Shown: positions 48,305 through 55,942 of the stretch, piece by piece
Layout: each line of letters begins with the position of its first letter
Position numbering within the stretch: the first letter of the stretch is position 1
From: RYN-230 sp963834515
GTDB lineage: Bacteria; Actinomycetota; Actinomycetes; Streptosporangiales; Streptosporangiaceae
Direction: 5' to 3'
NCBI GenBank assembly: GCA_963834515.1
Contig: CAWICB010000005.1
Location: forward strand, 372,001 to 436,000
Length of the DNA: 64,000 nucleotides
Translations under genes and position numbers: made by a program
The notes under the pieces: model-generated
What the model saw: the letters and a program-made list of their open reading frames with translations, nothing else
Database searches by the model: none
Told to the model about the DNA's origin: nothing

Positions 48305-49921
48305 ATGATGGATACGCCAGCAACCACGCCCAGCTGGTGGTTCGGGGCCACCCTCTACCAGGTGTACGTCAGGTCGTTCCGGGACACCAACGCCGACGGC
48401 TACGGTGACCTGCCGGGGGTGACCGCCCAGCTCGACTACCTGTCCTGGCTCGGCGTGGACGGCATCTGGCTGTCGCCCACCATGCCCTCGCCGGATGACG
48501 ACTGGGGCTACGACGTGTCCGACTACCTGGGCGTGCACCCCGAACTGGGCACCCTGGCCGACCTGGACGAGCTGATCGCCGAGGCCGGGCAGCGGGGCAT
48601 GCGGGTGCTGCTCGATCTGGTGCCGAACCACACCAGCAGTGCCCATCCCTGGTTCGTCGAGGCGGTCAGTGACCCGGCCGCGCCGCACCGCGGCTACTAC
48701 GTGTGGGCCGACCCGGCCCCGGGCGGCGGGCCGCCGAACAACTGGATCGCCGCCACCGGCGAGCCCGCGTGGACCCTGGACCAGGCCAGCGGGCAATACT
48801 ACCTGCACAACTTCCTGCCCAGCCAGCCCGACCTGAACTGGTGGGAGCCGGCCGTGCACGAGGAGTTCCGGGACATCCTCCGGTTCTGGTTCGACCGCGG
48901 GGTAGCCGGGTTCCGCATCGACGTGGCCCACGGGCTGTACCAGGACGCGCAGCTCCGCGACGACCCGCCGTCGCCCGAAGGTGAGGTGGTCCGCGGCCGG
49001 TTCGGGCTGGCCCAGGTGTACAGCGCCAACCGGCCCGAGTCGCACAGCGTGTTCCGGGACTGGCGGAAGATCGCGGACAGTTACCCGGTGCCGCGGCTGC
49101 TGCTCGGCGAGACATGGGTCGGCGACCTCAGCTCGCTGGCCGCGTTCCACGGCCACGGCGACGAGCTGCAGCTCACGTTCAACTTCCCGTTCATCTTCAC
49201 CGGCTTCACGGCCGAGGGGCTGGCCGCGGTGGTGGCCGAGACGCTGGCCGAGCTGCCCGCCGGGGAATGCCCGGTGTGGACCGCGTCCAACCACGACATC
49301 AGCCGGTTCCCGACCCGGTGGTGCGGCGGGGACGAGCGCAAGGCCCGGCTGGCACTGCTGGTGCTGGCCACGCTGCCCGGCACCCTGGTGCTCTACTACG
49401 GCGACGAGATCGCGATGACCGACGTGGACGTCCCGGCCGCGCTGGTCCGGGACAAGATGCGGGCCGAAGCGGGAGGCAAGGAGAGCCGGGACCGGTCCCG
49501 GACCCCGATGCCCTGGGACGGTTCGCCGTCGGCCGGGTTCACCACCGCCGGGGTGACGCCCTGGCTGCCTTACGGCGGGCATGCCACCCGGAACGTGGCC
49601 GCGGAGCGCGCGGACCCGGCGTCCGCGCTGCACCTGTGCCGGGACCTGCTGGCCCTGCGCCGGGCCGAGTTCGGCGGCCAGCTGGCCAGCTACACGCAGC
49701 TGCCCAGCCCGCCTGGGCTGTGGGTGTACCAGACCGGGGGGCTGACTGTGCTGGCCAACTTCACCGGGGCGCCGGTGCGGCTGGCTAAGCCGCTGGCCGA
49801 GCTGGGCGAACTGGGCGACGTGCTGATCAGCTCAGACCGGTCCGGGCCCGGCCAGACGGGGGAGGCGGGCGTGCTCGCGCCGTGGTCGGGGATCGTGGCC
49901 CGGACGGAGCCCCAGGACTGA
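48305..49921 (+). CDS. GH13 alpha-glucosidase / alpha-amylase family enzyme
   Basis: 538-residue cytoplasmic (no signal peptide) GH13 enzyme. Region I is LLDLVPNHTSSAHPWF, region II GVAGFRIDVAHGL with the nucleophile Asp, region III LLLGETWVG with the acid/base Glu, and region IV TASNHDISRFPTRW with the third Asp. YQVYVRSFRDTNADGYGDLP near the start is typical of oligo-1,6- and alpha-glucosidases. It probably hydrolyses alpha-glucosides imported by the upstream ABC system, although three minus-strand genes intervene. The CAGGAGA site supports ATG 48305 (a second ATG is at 48308). The stop codon lies inside the first unit of a 13-bp minisatellite. Confidence 0.93.
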   Translation: MMDTPATTPSWWFGATLYQVYVRSFRDTNADGYGDLPGVTAQLDYLSWLGVDGIWLSPTMPSPDDDWGYDVSDYLGVHPELGTLADLDELIAEAGQRGMRVLLDLVPNHTSSAHPWFVEAVSDPAAPHRGYYVWADPAPGGGPPNNWIAATGEPAWTLDQASGQYYLHNFLPSQPDLNWWEPAVHEEFRDILRFWFDRGVAGFRIDVAHGLYQDAQLRDDPPSPEGEVVRGRFGLAQVYSANRPESHSVFRDWRKIADSYPVPRLLLGETWVGDLSSLAAFHGHGDELQLTFNFPFIFTGFTAEGLAAVVAETLAELPAGECPVWTASNHDISRFPTRWCGGDERKARLALLVLATLPGTLVLYYGDEIAMTDVDVPAALVRDKMRAEAGGKESRDRSRTPMPWDGSPSAGFTTAGVTPWLPYGGHATRNVAAERADPASALHLCRDLLALRRAEFGGQLASYTQLPSPPGLWVYQTGGLTVLANFTGAPVRLAKPLAELGELGDVLISSDRSGPGQTGEAGVLAPWSGIVARTEPQD

Positions 49922-49997
49922 GCCCCAGGACCGAGCCCCAGGACCGAGCCCCAGGACCGAGCCCCAGGACCGAGCCCCAGGACCGAGCCCCAGGACC
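49907..49997. repeat. Minisatellite of 13-bp units at the GH13 3' end
   Basis: Seven head-to-tail units of GAGCCCCAGGACC at 49907, 49920, 49933, 49946, 49959, 49972 and 49985. The first has a terminal T in place of C, and that base helps create the TGA stop (49919-49921) of the glucosidase. Because 13 is not a multiple of three, copy-number changes would alter downstream frames but not the protein as now encoded. Confidence 0.92.
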
Positions 49998-50024
49998 GAG
50001 CCGCGGGACAGGGCCCTTGGCGTG

Positions 50025-50070
50025 AGCGCGGTGCATTTGTGGTCGCCGGCAGCCACAAATGAACCGCGCT
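50025..50070. terminator. Hairpin between convergent GH13 and SGNH genes
   Basis: AGCGCGGTGCATTTGTGG (50025-50042) pairs with CCACAAATGAACCGCGCT (50053-50070) with one mismatch and a 10-nt loop. The upper part is AT-containing, unlike the surroundings. Its position suggests a bidirectional terminator for the convergent genes ending at 49921 and 50085. Confidence 0.75.
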
Positions 50071-50084
50071 GAGGCCGTCGCGTG

Positions 50085-51638
50085 CTAGCGCGGCGGGGTG
50101 GGGGCCGGGGATGGGGTCTGCACGGCGGCCGAGGACGGCATGATGGCCGGGCTCAGCGCGGCCTGGTCGGCCAGCGCGATGGCCAGCTGGCCCTCGGCCG
50201 TCGGGTGGAACGGCGCCGGATCTCCCAGGCCCTGCACGTAGGGCTGCGGCGTGCACAGCTGGTGGCCGGCGAAGTCGGGCCTGACCGAGGTGAAGCCGAA
50301 CTCGGCCGCGCCCTTGGCCAGCACGGCGTTCAGCGTGGTCAGCCGGGAGTTCAGGGTGCGCAGCTTGGTGCTGGTCAGGCCGACCTTGGCCAGGCAGGTC
50401 AGCTGCAGGTCGAACGGGTCGTAGTAGCGGTTGATGATCACCTGCGGGTGGCTGGGCAAGTCGGCCAGCCGGCTGAGCAGCTGGAAGTAGTCCTTGCTGA
50501 ACGTGGCCAGCTGCTGCTGGAAGTAGGCCGTGGTGGCCCTGTCGTTGCAGGTCCTGGCGACCGCGCACAGCCGGAGCATGGCCGCCCAGTCCAGGTCGTC
50601 AGCGCCCACGCTGACGATAACCGCCTGCGCCCTGGTAGCCCGCTCCGCGGCGTCGATCTGCGCGGGCACCAGCTCCCCGCCGCGGCCTTCCGGGCCGAGC
50701 AGCCCCTGGCTGATGGTGGCGCTGTCGCAGGCCAGGTTCATCACCTGCCAGCCGTTGGACCGGGCCAGGTCCTCGGCGTAGGAGTCGGCGCTGCGGCCGC
50801 ACATCTGGTCGGTGCGGGAGGCGTCGCGGACCCAGGGCAGCCCGGCCCCCGCCGCGGTCGAGTCACCCATCACCACCACCCGCACGCCGGGCGGCACCGG
50901 CACGGTCTTCTTACTGTCCGGGTACTGCGGCTCGCTGCCCACCAGCTGGCTCAGCGAGCGGACCTGGCGCAGCGTGCCCGGCGCGGTATAGGCGGTCAGC
51001 ATGATCGCGCCGAGGTTGATCGCCTCGGTGGCGACCAGCCCGCCGGCCAGCAGCTTCAGCGTGGTCTGGTGCGGCAGCCGGCGCCAGCCCGCCAGCGCCC
51101 CGAGCAGCAGCAGCGCGCCCGCCGCGGTGATCGCGATCTCCCAGCCGAAGTAGTGCATCCAGCCACTGGCCAGCGCGTTGCCCAGGATGCGTTCCGCACC
51201 GGCGGGCCCGGCGCCCTGGACGAAGTTGGTCAGCTGGCTGTTGATGGTGATCTGGGTCAGCGTCAGGCTGGGCCGGACCGGGCCGAGGAACTGGACCTGG
51301 GTGGGCAGGCTCTGGCCGAACAGGTTGACCTCGCCGGGCCCGGACACGCTAAGGCTGGGCGCGGTGGTGCCCACCTTGATGACCTGGCCGGCCACGGTGA
51401 CGGTCTGCTGTGGGGTGACGCGGAGCGCAACCGCGATGGCGATGGCGGCGGTCAGCAAGGCTATGGCCAGCCAGATCAGCCGCCTGGTGATGGTCCGGCG
51501 GCGGCGGGCCCGGGCGGCCCGGGCCGCGCCGGCCGCCGCGCGCTGCCGGGCGGCGCCGAGCAGGGTGCGGTAGTGGCCGGGATCCGGCGGTTCCGGGTAA
51601 GGCGGCGCACCGGCCGTCCGCTGCTGGGGCCGGGTCAT
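50085..51638 (-). CDS. Membrane-anchored SGNH/GDSL hydrolase
   Basis: 517-residue protein. The N-terminal ~50 residues are cytoplasmic and Arg/Ala-rich. A membrane span follows (LIWLAIALLTAAIAIAVAL) and then an extracytoplasmic part; a second hydrophobic region lies near 165-215 (IAITAAGALLLLGALAG, LLAGGLVATEAINLGAIML). The C-terminal half is an SGNH hydrolase: VVVMGDSTAAGAGLP (block I Ser), VSVGADDLDW, and DPAPFHPTAEGQLAIAL with the Asp-His pair. Likely targets are acyl or acetyl esters on lipids or cell-wall glycans, but none can be named. Confidence 0.82.
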   Translation of the reverse strand: MTRPQQRTAGAPPYPEPPDPGHYRTLLGAARQRAAAGAARAARARRRRTITRRLIWLAIALLTAAIAIAVALRVTPQQTVTVAGQVIKVGTTAPSLSVSGPGEVNLFGQSLPTQVQFLGPVRPSLTLTQITINSQLTNFVQGAGPAGAERILGNALASGWMHYFGWEIAITAAGALLLLGALAGWRRLPHQTTLKLLAGGLVATEAINLGAIMLTAYTAPGTLRQVRSLSQLVGSEPQYPDSKKTVPVPPGVRVVVMGDSTAAGAGLPWVRDASRTDQMCGRSADSYAEDLARSNGWQVMNLACDSATISQGLLGPEGRGGELVPAQIDAAERATRAQAVIVSVGADDLDWAAMLRLCAVARTCNDRATTAYFQQQLATFSKDYFQLLSRLADLPSHPQVIINRYYDPFDLQLTCLAKVGLTSTKLRTLNSRLTTLNAVLAKGAAEFGFTSVRPDFAGHQLCTPQPYVQGLGDPAPFHPTAEGQLAIALADQAALSPAIMPSSAAVQTPSPAPTPPR

Positions 51639-51795
51639 CCGGCGCCGGGGCGGCGTCGTGGCCGGTCAAGGGCGTGGTCACGGCCAGACCGGCCCGCGCC
51701 CCGGCTGGGGCCCAGGCCACCGCGCGCGCCACTGACCATCGCCATAACTTCCCCCGAAGGTACCCGCTGCGCTGCCGTGCGACACCCGGCGGCCG

Positions 51796-52386
51796 TCAGC
51801 CCGCTTCGCCTGGCCCCGGCACCTGGAACAGGGCAGGCACGGCGAGCTCGATGCCCGCAGTGGCCTTCTGGAAAAGAGCGCCGGACGGATAGCTGGGGTC
51901 CTGTGATTCGGCGTGGAACTCAAATCCCTGATCTTTGTAGTAGTCCTGCAGCTCATGATTTGTGGTCCACACGTTGACCCTGATCCACTCAGTCCCGTAA
52001 CGCTCCCGGAACGACAGGCCGATCCAGTTCAGCAGTTCCGCGCCGAGCTTTTGCCCCGCGTGGCTCTGGCGCACGGTGAGACGGCAGACGTAGACGGCCT
52101 GGTCGCCCCGCGACCGCTCGGGCCAGACCGGCATCTCCTGATGGTTGTGCTCGCGGTCCGCGGTGAACGTGGCCACCGGCCAGTGCCCGTCCTCGAGAAT
52201 CCACGTTTTGCCTGCCCGCAGGTCCCGGCGGATCCGGTTCCGGCGATCCTGCTCGTTCCGCCACGGCCGGGCCCACTGATCCGTCTCCTGCGTGCGCAGC
52301 CAGGCGGCGGCCTCATCAAGCAGGCTGATGATCGCCTCCTGGTCACGCTCAGTAGCCAGACGGACGGTCAGCGGAGCCTCTGCCAT
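51796..52386 (-). CDS. GNAT-family N-acetyltransferase
   Basis: 196-residue acetyl-CoA-dependent acyltransferase. LTVRLATERDQEAIISLLDE opens the fold. The acetyl-CoA loop is VCRLTVRQSHAGQKLGAELL (R/QxxGxG/A-like), followed by WIRVNVWTTNHELQDYYKDQ and GFEFHAESQ, the usual Tyr-containing last motif. AGGAG lies just upstream of the ATG at 52386. The acceptor substrate is unknown. It is separated from the upstream 27-codon gene by about 320 bp and a strong terminator. Confidence 0.88.
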   Translation of the reverse strand: MAEAPLTVRLATERDQEAIISLLDEAAAWLRTQETDQWARPWRNEQDRRNRIRRDLRAGKTWILEDGHWPVATFTADREHNHQEMPVWPERSRGDQAVYVCRLTVRQSHAGQKLGAELLNWIGLSFRERYGTEWIRVNVWTTNHELQDYYKDQGFEFHAESQDPSYPSGALFQKATAGIELAVPALFQVPGPGEAG

Positions 52387-52704
52387 GCTCCTATGGTTGC
52401 CCAGATTCGGGGCGATTTGATAGCGGCCATGGCCGGCGCCGTGTGCCGGGCGGCCAATCTCCGGCCTGGCTGGTCCTGGCCAGTTCGGCCGGGAAGATCA
52501 TGAGTGAGTGTCTTTTCCCAGGACAGTCGCACTGCCCATTCGCGGCCGGAACCCATTCCCGGGCCGGCCGGGTAGTGGCCGTTGTTCCCGGCCGGCGGGC
52601 CGGACGCGCCCGGGAGGAGCACGGTCGCCCCGCGGTCCGCGCCGGGGTGGCACGGACCGGGATGGCGGGCCAGCGGCGCCGGCCGCCCGCAGGCCGCCTA
52701 ATTC
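52387..52704. other. Spacer without recognised genes
   Basis: Apart from the ribosome site of the GNAT gene at its left end I see no coding sequence here. The plus-strand open frames are Arg/Pro/Gly-rich and have no ribosome site or family resemblance. The GNAT promoter must lie in this segment if the terminator at 52705-52743 is effective. Confidence 0.5.
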
Positions 52705-52743
52705 CCCCGGCTGTCCGTCACGTCCAGTGACGGACAGCCGGGG
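52705..52743. terminator. 17-bp hairpin downstream of the 27-codon gene
   Basis: CCCCGGCTGTCCGTCAC (52705-52721) is a perfect inverted match to 52727-52743 across a GTCCA loop. It lies 33 bp downstream of the small gene on the minus strand. Reading leftward it is followed by GGAATTAGG with no long T run. A typical actinomycete factor-independent terminator. Confidence 0.75.
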
Positions 52744-52776
52744 CCAAGCCGTTCCGGCTAGTTCAGCGGCTGTCCT

Positions 52777-52860
52777 TCAAAGCGTGACCAGGCCGCAGAA
52801 TCGTGGGTCGTAGTGCTCGTAGCGGTACTGCAGTGATGGACGAGCGTGCAACTTAGCCAT
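52777..52860 (-). CDS. Candidate 27-codon gene (unannotated small protein or leader/precursor peptide)
   Basis: On the minus strand an ATG at 52860 follows CTGGAGGATGTG, a GGAGG ribosome site at ideal spacing. The peptide starts MAKLHARPSLQYRY, continues EHYDPRF and ends CGLVTL before TGA at 52777. It is basic and aromatic (four Tyr, one Phe, one Cys), with no membrane span and no hydrophobic signal. Inverted repeats precede it (52892-52935) and a 17-bp terminator stem follows 33 bp later, so it looks like a complete short transcription unit. It is 183 bp downstream of the first GntR gene. I do not recognise the family; RiPP precursor, regulatory leader peptide or small protein are all open. 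Confidence 0.55.
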   Translation of the reverse strand: MAKLHARPSLQYRYEHYDPRFCGLVTL

Positions 52861-52891
52861 CACATCCTCCAGTTCTCTTGGTGGCAGAAAC

Positions 52892-52935
52892 GCACAGGAT
52901 CACGTCGTCCTGTGCCGTCCAGGGCAGGTGCCCTG
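52892..52935 (-). promoter_or_regulatory. Two inverted repeats in the leader of the 27-codon gene
   Basis: GCACAGGA (52892-52899) pairs with TCCTGTGC (52908-52915) over 8 nt, and CAGGGC (52920-52925) with GCCCTG (52930-52935) over 4 nt. Both lie 32-75 bp upstream of the ATG, so they could be RNA hairpins in the 5' leader or regulator-binding dyads. No convincing -35/-10 pair could be fixed. Confidence 0.45.
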
Positions 52936-53002
52936 TACCCGTGAGCCCGTGTGCAAGGTGACCCACGGAATTCTGTGCGTTCAGCGGTCAAACAGCGAGT
53001 AC

Positions 53003-53024
53003 CCCGGCGGCCCCGGCCGCCGGG
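53003..53024. terminator. 9-bp GC hairpin after the first GntR gene
   Basis: CCCGGCGGC (53003-53011) pairs with GCCGCCGGG (53016-53024) over a 4-nt loop, starting 19 bp beyond the GntR stop on the minus strand. It probably separates GntR transcription from the 27-codon gene. Confidence 0.5.
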
Positions 53025-53042
53025 TGGAATCCTTGGGCCCGG

Positions 53043-53855
53043 CTAGCTGCTGTCCTCCCCGTCGGCCGATGGGGGGTCCTCAACCTCGGCCGGGATGTCG
53101 CCGACGTTGATGACGAACTCGTTCCGGTCGGCCGGATAGGCGCTGACCGTGAGCCGGATTGGCTTTCCAGTTTTGTCGAAGGCCGTCCGGCGCGTCTCGA
53201 TTACCGACACTCTTCCGTCGTCCGGGAGGCCGAAGAACACCGCCTCAGTGGCATCCGGCGCGCGGACATGGAGCGTATCGCGCCAGCCGGCCTGCTCGAT
53301 GTCGATTGCGTCTTTGAGATAGTCAACCGTGCCCTCTTCGATGTTGGACGCCTGGATCAGCCGGGTGGCGCCCTGCTCGATGAGCGGCATCGGGTAGAAG
53401 GATGTCTGCAGCGACCACGGCTTCTCATCGATGAACCGCCGCTGATGCCGGCTGACCACCGTGTCGGCCACCTTGAGCTGCAGCTCCCGGGCCATCCGGC
53501 GGTCAGCCCGGCGGATCTCCACCCGGACGTCGCTGGCGCGCGGGATCCGGCGCTTGGCTGAGACCTCCTGGATGTATGGGCTGCCCTCGCCGCTCCCGTC
53601 GCTGCCCACCACCTGGGTCAGCGTGGTCACGAACGGGCTGATGCGCTCCACGACGAACGTGCCCTGCCCGGGCTTGGTCTCGACCAGGCCCCGGGTTGTC
53701 AGCACCTTGATCGCGTCGCGGACGGTGTTGCGCGACGCGTCGTAGGTCTCCCGCAGCTCGATCTCAGTCGCCAGCTGGCTGCCGGGCGCGAGTTCCCCGG
53801 CCTCGATCTGGCGGCGCAGGTCGTCGGCGATCTGCCGGTACATGGGATCAGCCAT
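53043..53855 (-). CDS. GntR-family regulator with UTRA effector domain (copy 1)
   Basis: HutC-type GntR regulator, 270 aa. Residues about 3-72 are the winged helix: MYRQIADDLRRQIEAGELAP, LATEIELRETYDASRNTVRD, GLVETKPGQGTFVVERISPF. The rest is a UTRA ligand domain (SRHQRRFIDEKPWSLQTSFY, TAFDKTGKPIRLTVSAYPAD). The ATG at 53855 has GGGAGGTGAC directly upstream and gives the same MADPMYRQIA start as its paralogue at 54597-55391; the frame to 53885 is rejected. It is divergent from a small membrane-protein gene, and TTGGGA-type inverted motifs lie between them. The effector is unknown. Confidence 0.9.
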   Translation of the reverse strand: MADPMYRQIADDLRRQIEAGELAPGSQLATEIELRETYDASRNTVRDAIKVLTTRGLVETKPGQGTFVVERISPFVTTLTQVVGSDGSGEGSPYIQEVSAKRRIPRASDVRVEIRRADRRMARELQLKVADTVVSRHQRRFIDEKPWSLQTSFYPMPLIEQGATRLIQASNIEEGTVDYLKDAIDIEQAGWRDTLHVRAPDATEAVFFGLPDDGRVSVIETRRTAFDKTGKPIRLTVSAYPADRNEFVINVGDIPAEVEDPPSADGEDSS

Positions 53856-53868
53856 GTCACCTCCCAGC

Positions 53869-54090
53869 CATCCCAACCGGTCCAATGGTAGGACCGGCTG
53901 GACCCGAGTGGATCATACCCGTCACCCGGGTCATCAGAATCTTTGGGATGTAGCGGGTTTGAGGCCCGGGGGAGGGGTTATAACCCAGATACGCACCAAA
54001 GGTTGGGATGACCTGGATGACTGGATCCATACCTCTGAGCCTAGCAGTTGGACTGCTTGGGCGCACCGGTACCAGCCCACTAGTTCCCAA
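53869..54090. promoter_or_regulatory. Divergent control region of module 1 with repeated TTGGGA motifs
   Basis: CATCCCAACC (53869-53878) is the exact inverse of GGTTGGGATG (54001-54010). CTTTGGGATG lies at 53941-53950 and TTCCCAACAG at 54084-54093. Between them GGGTTATAACCC (53975-53986) is a perfect 12-bp palindrome that contains the -10-like TATAAC. The same TTGGGA core recurs in module 2. I read these as candidate operators of the flanking GntR proteins. Confidence 0.5.
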
Positions 54091-54179
54091 CAGCCCTCTT
54101 GGCCCGGCAATCCGTACCGGACCAGGACCAGATCGGAGCTCGCGGACACCACCGCAGGCCAGCAGTTAGGGGAACCGCC

Positions 54180-54410
54180 ATGGCCGCCACAATCGTCCTC
54201 GTCGCCGCTCTCGTAACGTTCTTCGCCGGCGCCGTCGCCGGAGTCCTCGTTCTGGTGAGCTGGGGTATCCGCCGTGAGGAGCGGGATTTTACGCTGACCC
54301 GCCAGGCTCCCGGCCAGCTGATCGGCGGCACCCGCCGGATCACCGGCCTGTGGGTCCGCCGGCCCAGTGACGCCCCGCTGCACCTCGGCCGGCAGGACAT
54401 GCTCGTCTGA
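54180..54410 (+). CDS. Small single-span membrane protein (copy 1)
   Basis: 76-residue protein with one N-terminal membrane span (TIVLVAALVTFFAGAVAGVL) and a conserved juxtamembrane motif GIRREERDFTLTRQAPGQL, then RRITGLWVRR and a short variable tail. AGGGGA at about 54168-54173 selects the ATG at 54180; the longer frame from 54099 lacks a site. A paralogue with the same motif lies at 55943-56170. The pair GntR plus this protein recurs in tandem. Similar small proteins beside GntR genes occur in other actinomycetes as far as I recall, with no known function. Confidence 0.8.
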   Translation: MAATIVLVAALVTFFAGAVAGVLVLVSWGIRREERDFTLTRQAPGQLIGGTRRITGLWVRRPSDAPLHLGRQDMLV

Positions 54411-54422
54411 CCGCGCAAGCCG

Positions 54423-54509
54423 GGCCGGCCCGGGCAGCGGGGATGTCCCGGGCCGGCCTGCCAGCTAGATGGTGCTCCGTAGCACCGCAGGGGCGTGCTA
54501 CGGGGCACC
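54423..54509. terminator. Two strong hairpins between module 1 and module 2
   Basis: GGCCGGCCCGGG (54423-54434) pairs with CCCGGGCCGGCC (54447-54458), and GGTGCTCCGTAGCAC (54471-54485) pairs with GTGCTACGGGGCACC (54495-54509) with one G-T wobble. They lie tail-to-tail between the small membrane-protein gene (ending 54410) and the second GntR gene (ending 54597), so they probably terminate both. Confidence 0.7.
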
Positions 54510-54596
54510 AGCCCTGTCTGGCCGGTGCCGCCGCGGTCGCGCTGCTGCGGAGCGCCTGCCGCTACGCCCCGCGGCCCGGTTCCGCGGCCGGGAAGA

Positions 54597-55391
54597 TCAC
54601 TCGGCCGGGAAGATCACCTGGTCCGGGACCCGGCCTGCGTTGACGGCGAACCGGTTCCGGTCGGCCGGGTAGACGCTGACCGTCAGGCGGATGGGCATCC
54701 CATCAGAATCGAACACCGTGCGCCGGGTCTCGATGATCGGCACCCGCCCATCATCGGGGAGCTTGAAGAAGGACGTCTCGACCTCATCGGCGCCGCGGAC
54801 GGCGATGATGTCCCGCCAGCCGGCCTGATCGATGCCCAGCGTCTCATGCAAGTAGCTCACCGTGCCCTGAGCTATGTCGCCGGGCTCGGTGAGCCGGGAC
54901 GCGCCCTGCTCGATATAGCGCATCGGGTAGAAGGACGTCTGCAGCGACCATGGGGTGCCGTCGATGAACCGCCGCTGGTGCCTGCTCACTACGATGCTGT
55001 CCTCGCCGAGCTGCAACTCGGGCACACTGACCTCGCTGGCCCGATGGACCTCGACCCGCGGGCGGCTCGCCGCCGGCTCCCACCAGGTGGCCTTGACGTC
55101 CAGGCCGTAGACGTCATCCTCGCCGCCGCCGAACCCGGTCTCCGGGTCGCCGGACAGCGTGATGACGAACGGCGTGATCTTCTCGATCACGAACGTGCCC
55201 TGGCCCGGGCGGGTCTCGACCAGGCCGCGGGCGATGAGCCACTTGACCGCCTCGCGGACCGTACCGCGGGACACGGCGTAGCGGTCCCGGAGCTCGATCT
55301 CGGTCGGCAGCTGTGCCCCTGGGACCAGCTCGCCTGCTTCGATCCGGAGACGCAGAACCTCGGCGATCTGCCGGTACATCGGGTCAGCCAC
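54597..55391 (-). CDS. GntR-family regulator with UTRA effector domain (copy 2)
   Basis: 264-residue paralogue of the regulator at 53043-53855. The winged helix is nearly the same (MADPMYRQIAEVLRLRIEAG, LPTEIELRDRYAVSRGTVRE, VETRPGQGTFVIEKITPF). The UTRA part shares VSRHQRRFID, WSLQTSFYPM, IEQGASRL, QAGWRDI, LPDDGRV and IETRRTVFD. They differ most in the linker and first UTRA strand (about residues 80-130), which could alter ligand or dimer specificity. The start is a GTG at 55391 with GAGGGGGACC upstream. It is divergent from the second small membrane-protein gene, 551 bp away. Confidence 0.9.
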   Translation of the reverse strand: MADPMYRQIAEVLRLRIEAGELVPGAQLPTEIELRDRYAVSRGTVREAVKWLIARGLVETRPGQGTFVIEKITPFVITLSGDPETGFGGGEDDVYGLDVKATWWEPAASRPRVEVHRASEVSVPELQLGEDSIVVSRHQRRFIDGTPWSLQTSFYPMRYIEQGASRLTEPGDIAQGTVSYLHETLGIDQAGWRDIIAVRGADEVETSFFKLPDDGRVPIIETRRTVFDSDGMPIRLTVSVYPADRNRFAVNAGRVPDQVIFPAE

Positions 55392-55942
55392 TGGTCCCCC
55401 TCGGCATCCCGGCCGGCCTGGTCAGGGCACCGTACCGGAATCTGGCCGCCAATTCCCAGTGCCCGCCACAGCGGCCGCGCCAGCCCGGCTAGCCGGAAAG
55501 GTACGTTCAGATGATTTCCAGGCAACATTCCGGGCTGGCTGAGCTGCCGCCTGATAGCCTTATGATCAGAAATTAAAGATCGTCCGGGGCGGGGTTATTT
55601 TCGCGGTCCGGGCCGGTTGCGCGGTCCCTGTGGTCCCTGCCATCCGGGCCGTCCGGTCCGGCCCGGATGCCCCGCTACCAGCGGGTTCCTGGTCGGCTAG
55701 CGGCGCGGGGTCCGGGCCGCGGGAGCCGCCCAAAAGCCATTGCCACAGCGCACACTTAGATGCTATAAGTAATTAACCCTGACGGGGCAGGAAGTGCGGA
55801 TAGGGGCCATTGTTCAAACGTTTGGGAATAGCCAGCCCGGCTGACTCATTCCCAACATCCACCTCACCCCTACCGGGGGAACCGGGGTAGCTGAGTGGAG
55901 TTGCGGCGTACCGCCGCGAGCCAGGGAGCAGGGGGGCCATCC
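55392..55942. promoter_or_regulatory. Long divergent control region of module 2
   Basis: A 551-bp spacer with AT-richer patches (around 55556-55582 and 55753-55785) and no convincing gene. CAAACGTTTG (about 55815-55824) is a perfect 10-bp palindrome. TTGGGAAT (55822-55829) is inverted as ATTCCCAA at 55848-55855, repeating the TTGGGA motif of module 1. ATGCTATAAGTAATTAA near 55758-55775 contains a -10-like TATAAG. Operators and promoter of the second small gene are expected here. Confidence 0.45.

Noticed and set aside
52443..52813. Small plus-strand genes in the GNAT upstream spacer
   Set aside because: Arg/Pro/Gly-rich frames without ribosome sites, crossing the terminator hairpin at 52705-52743.
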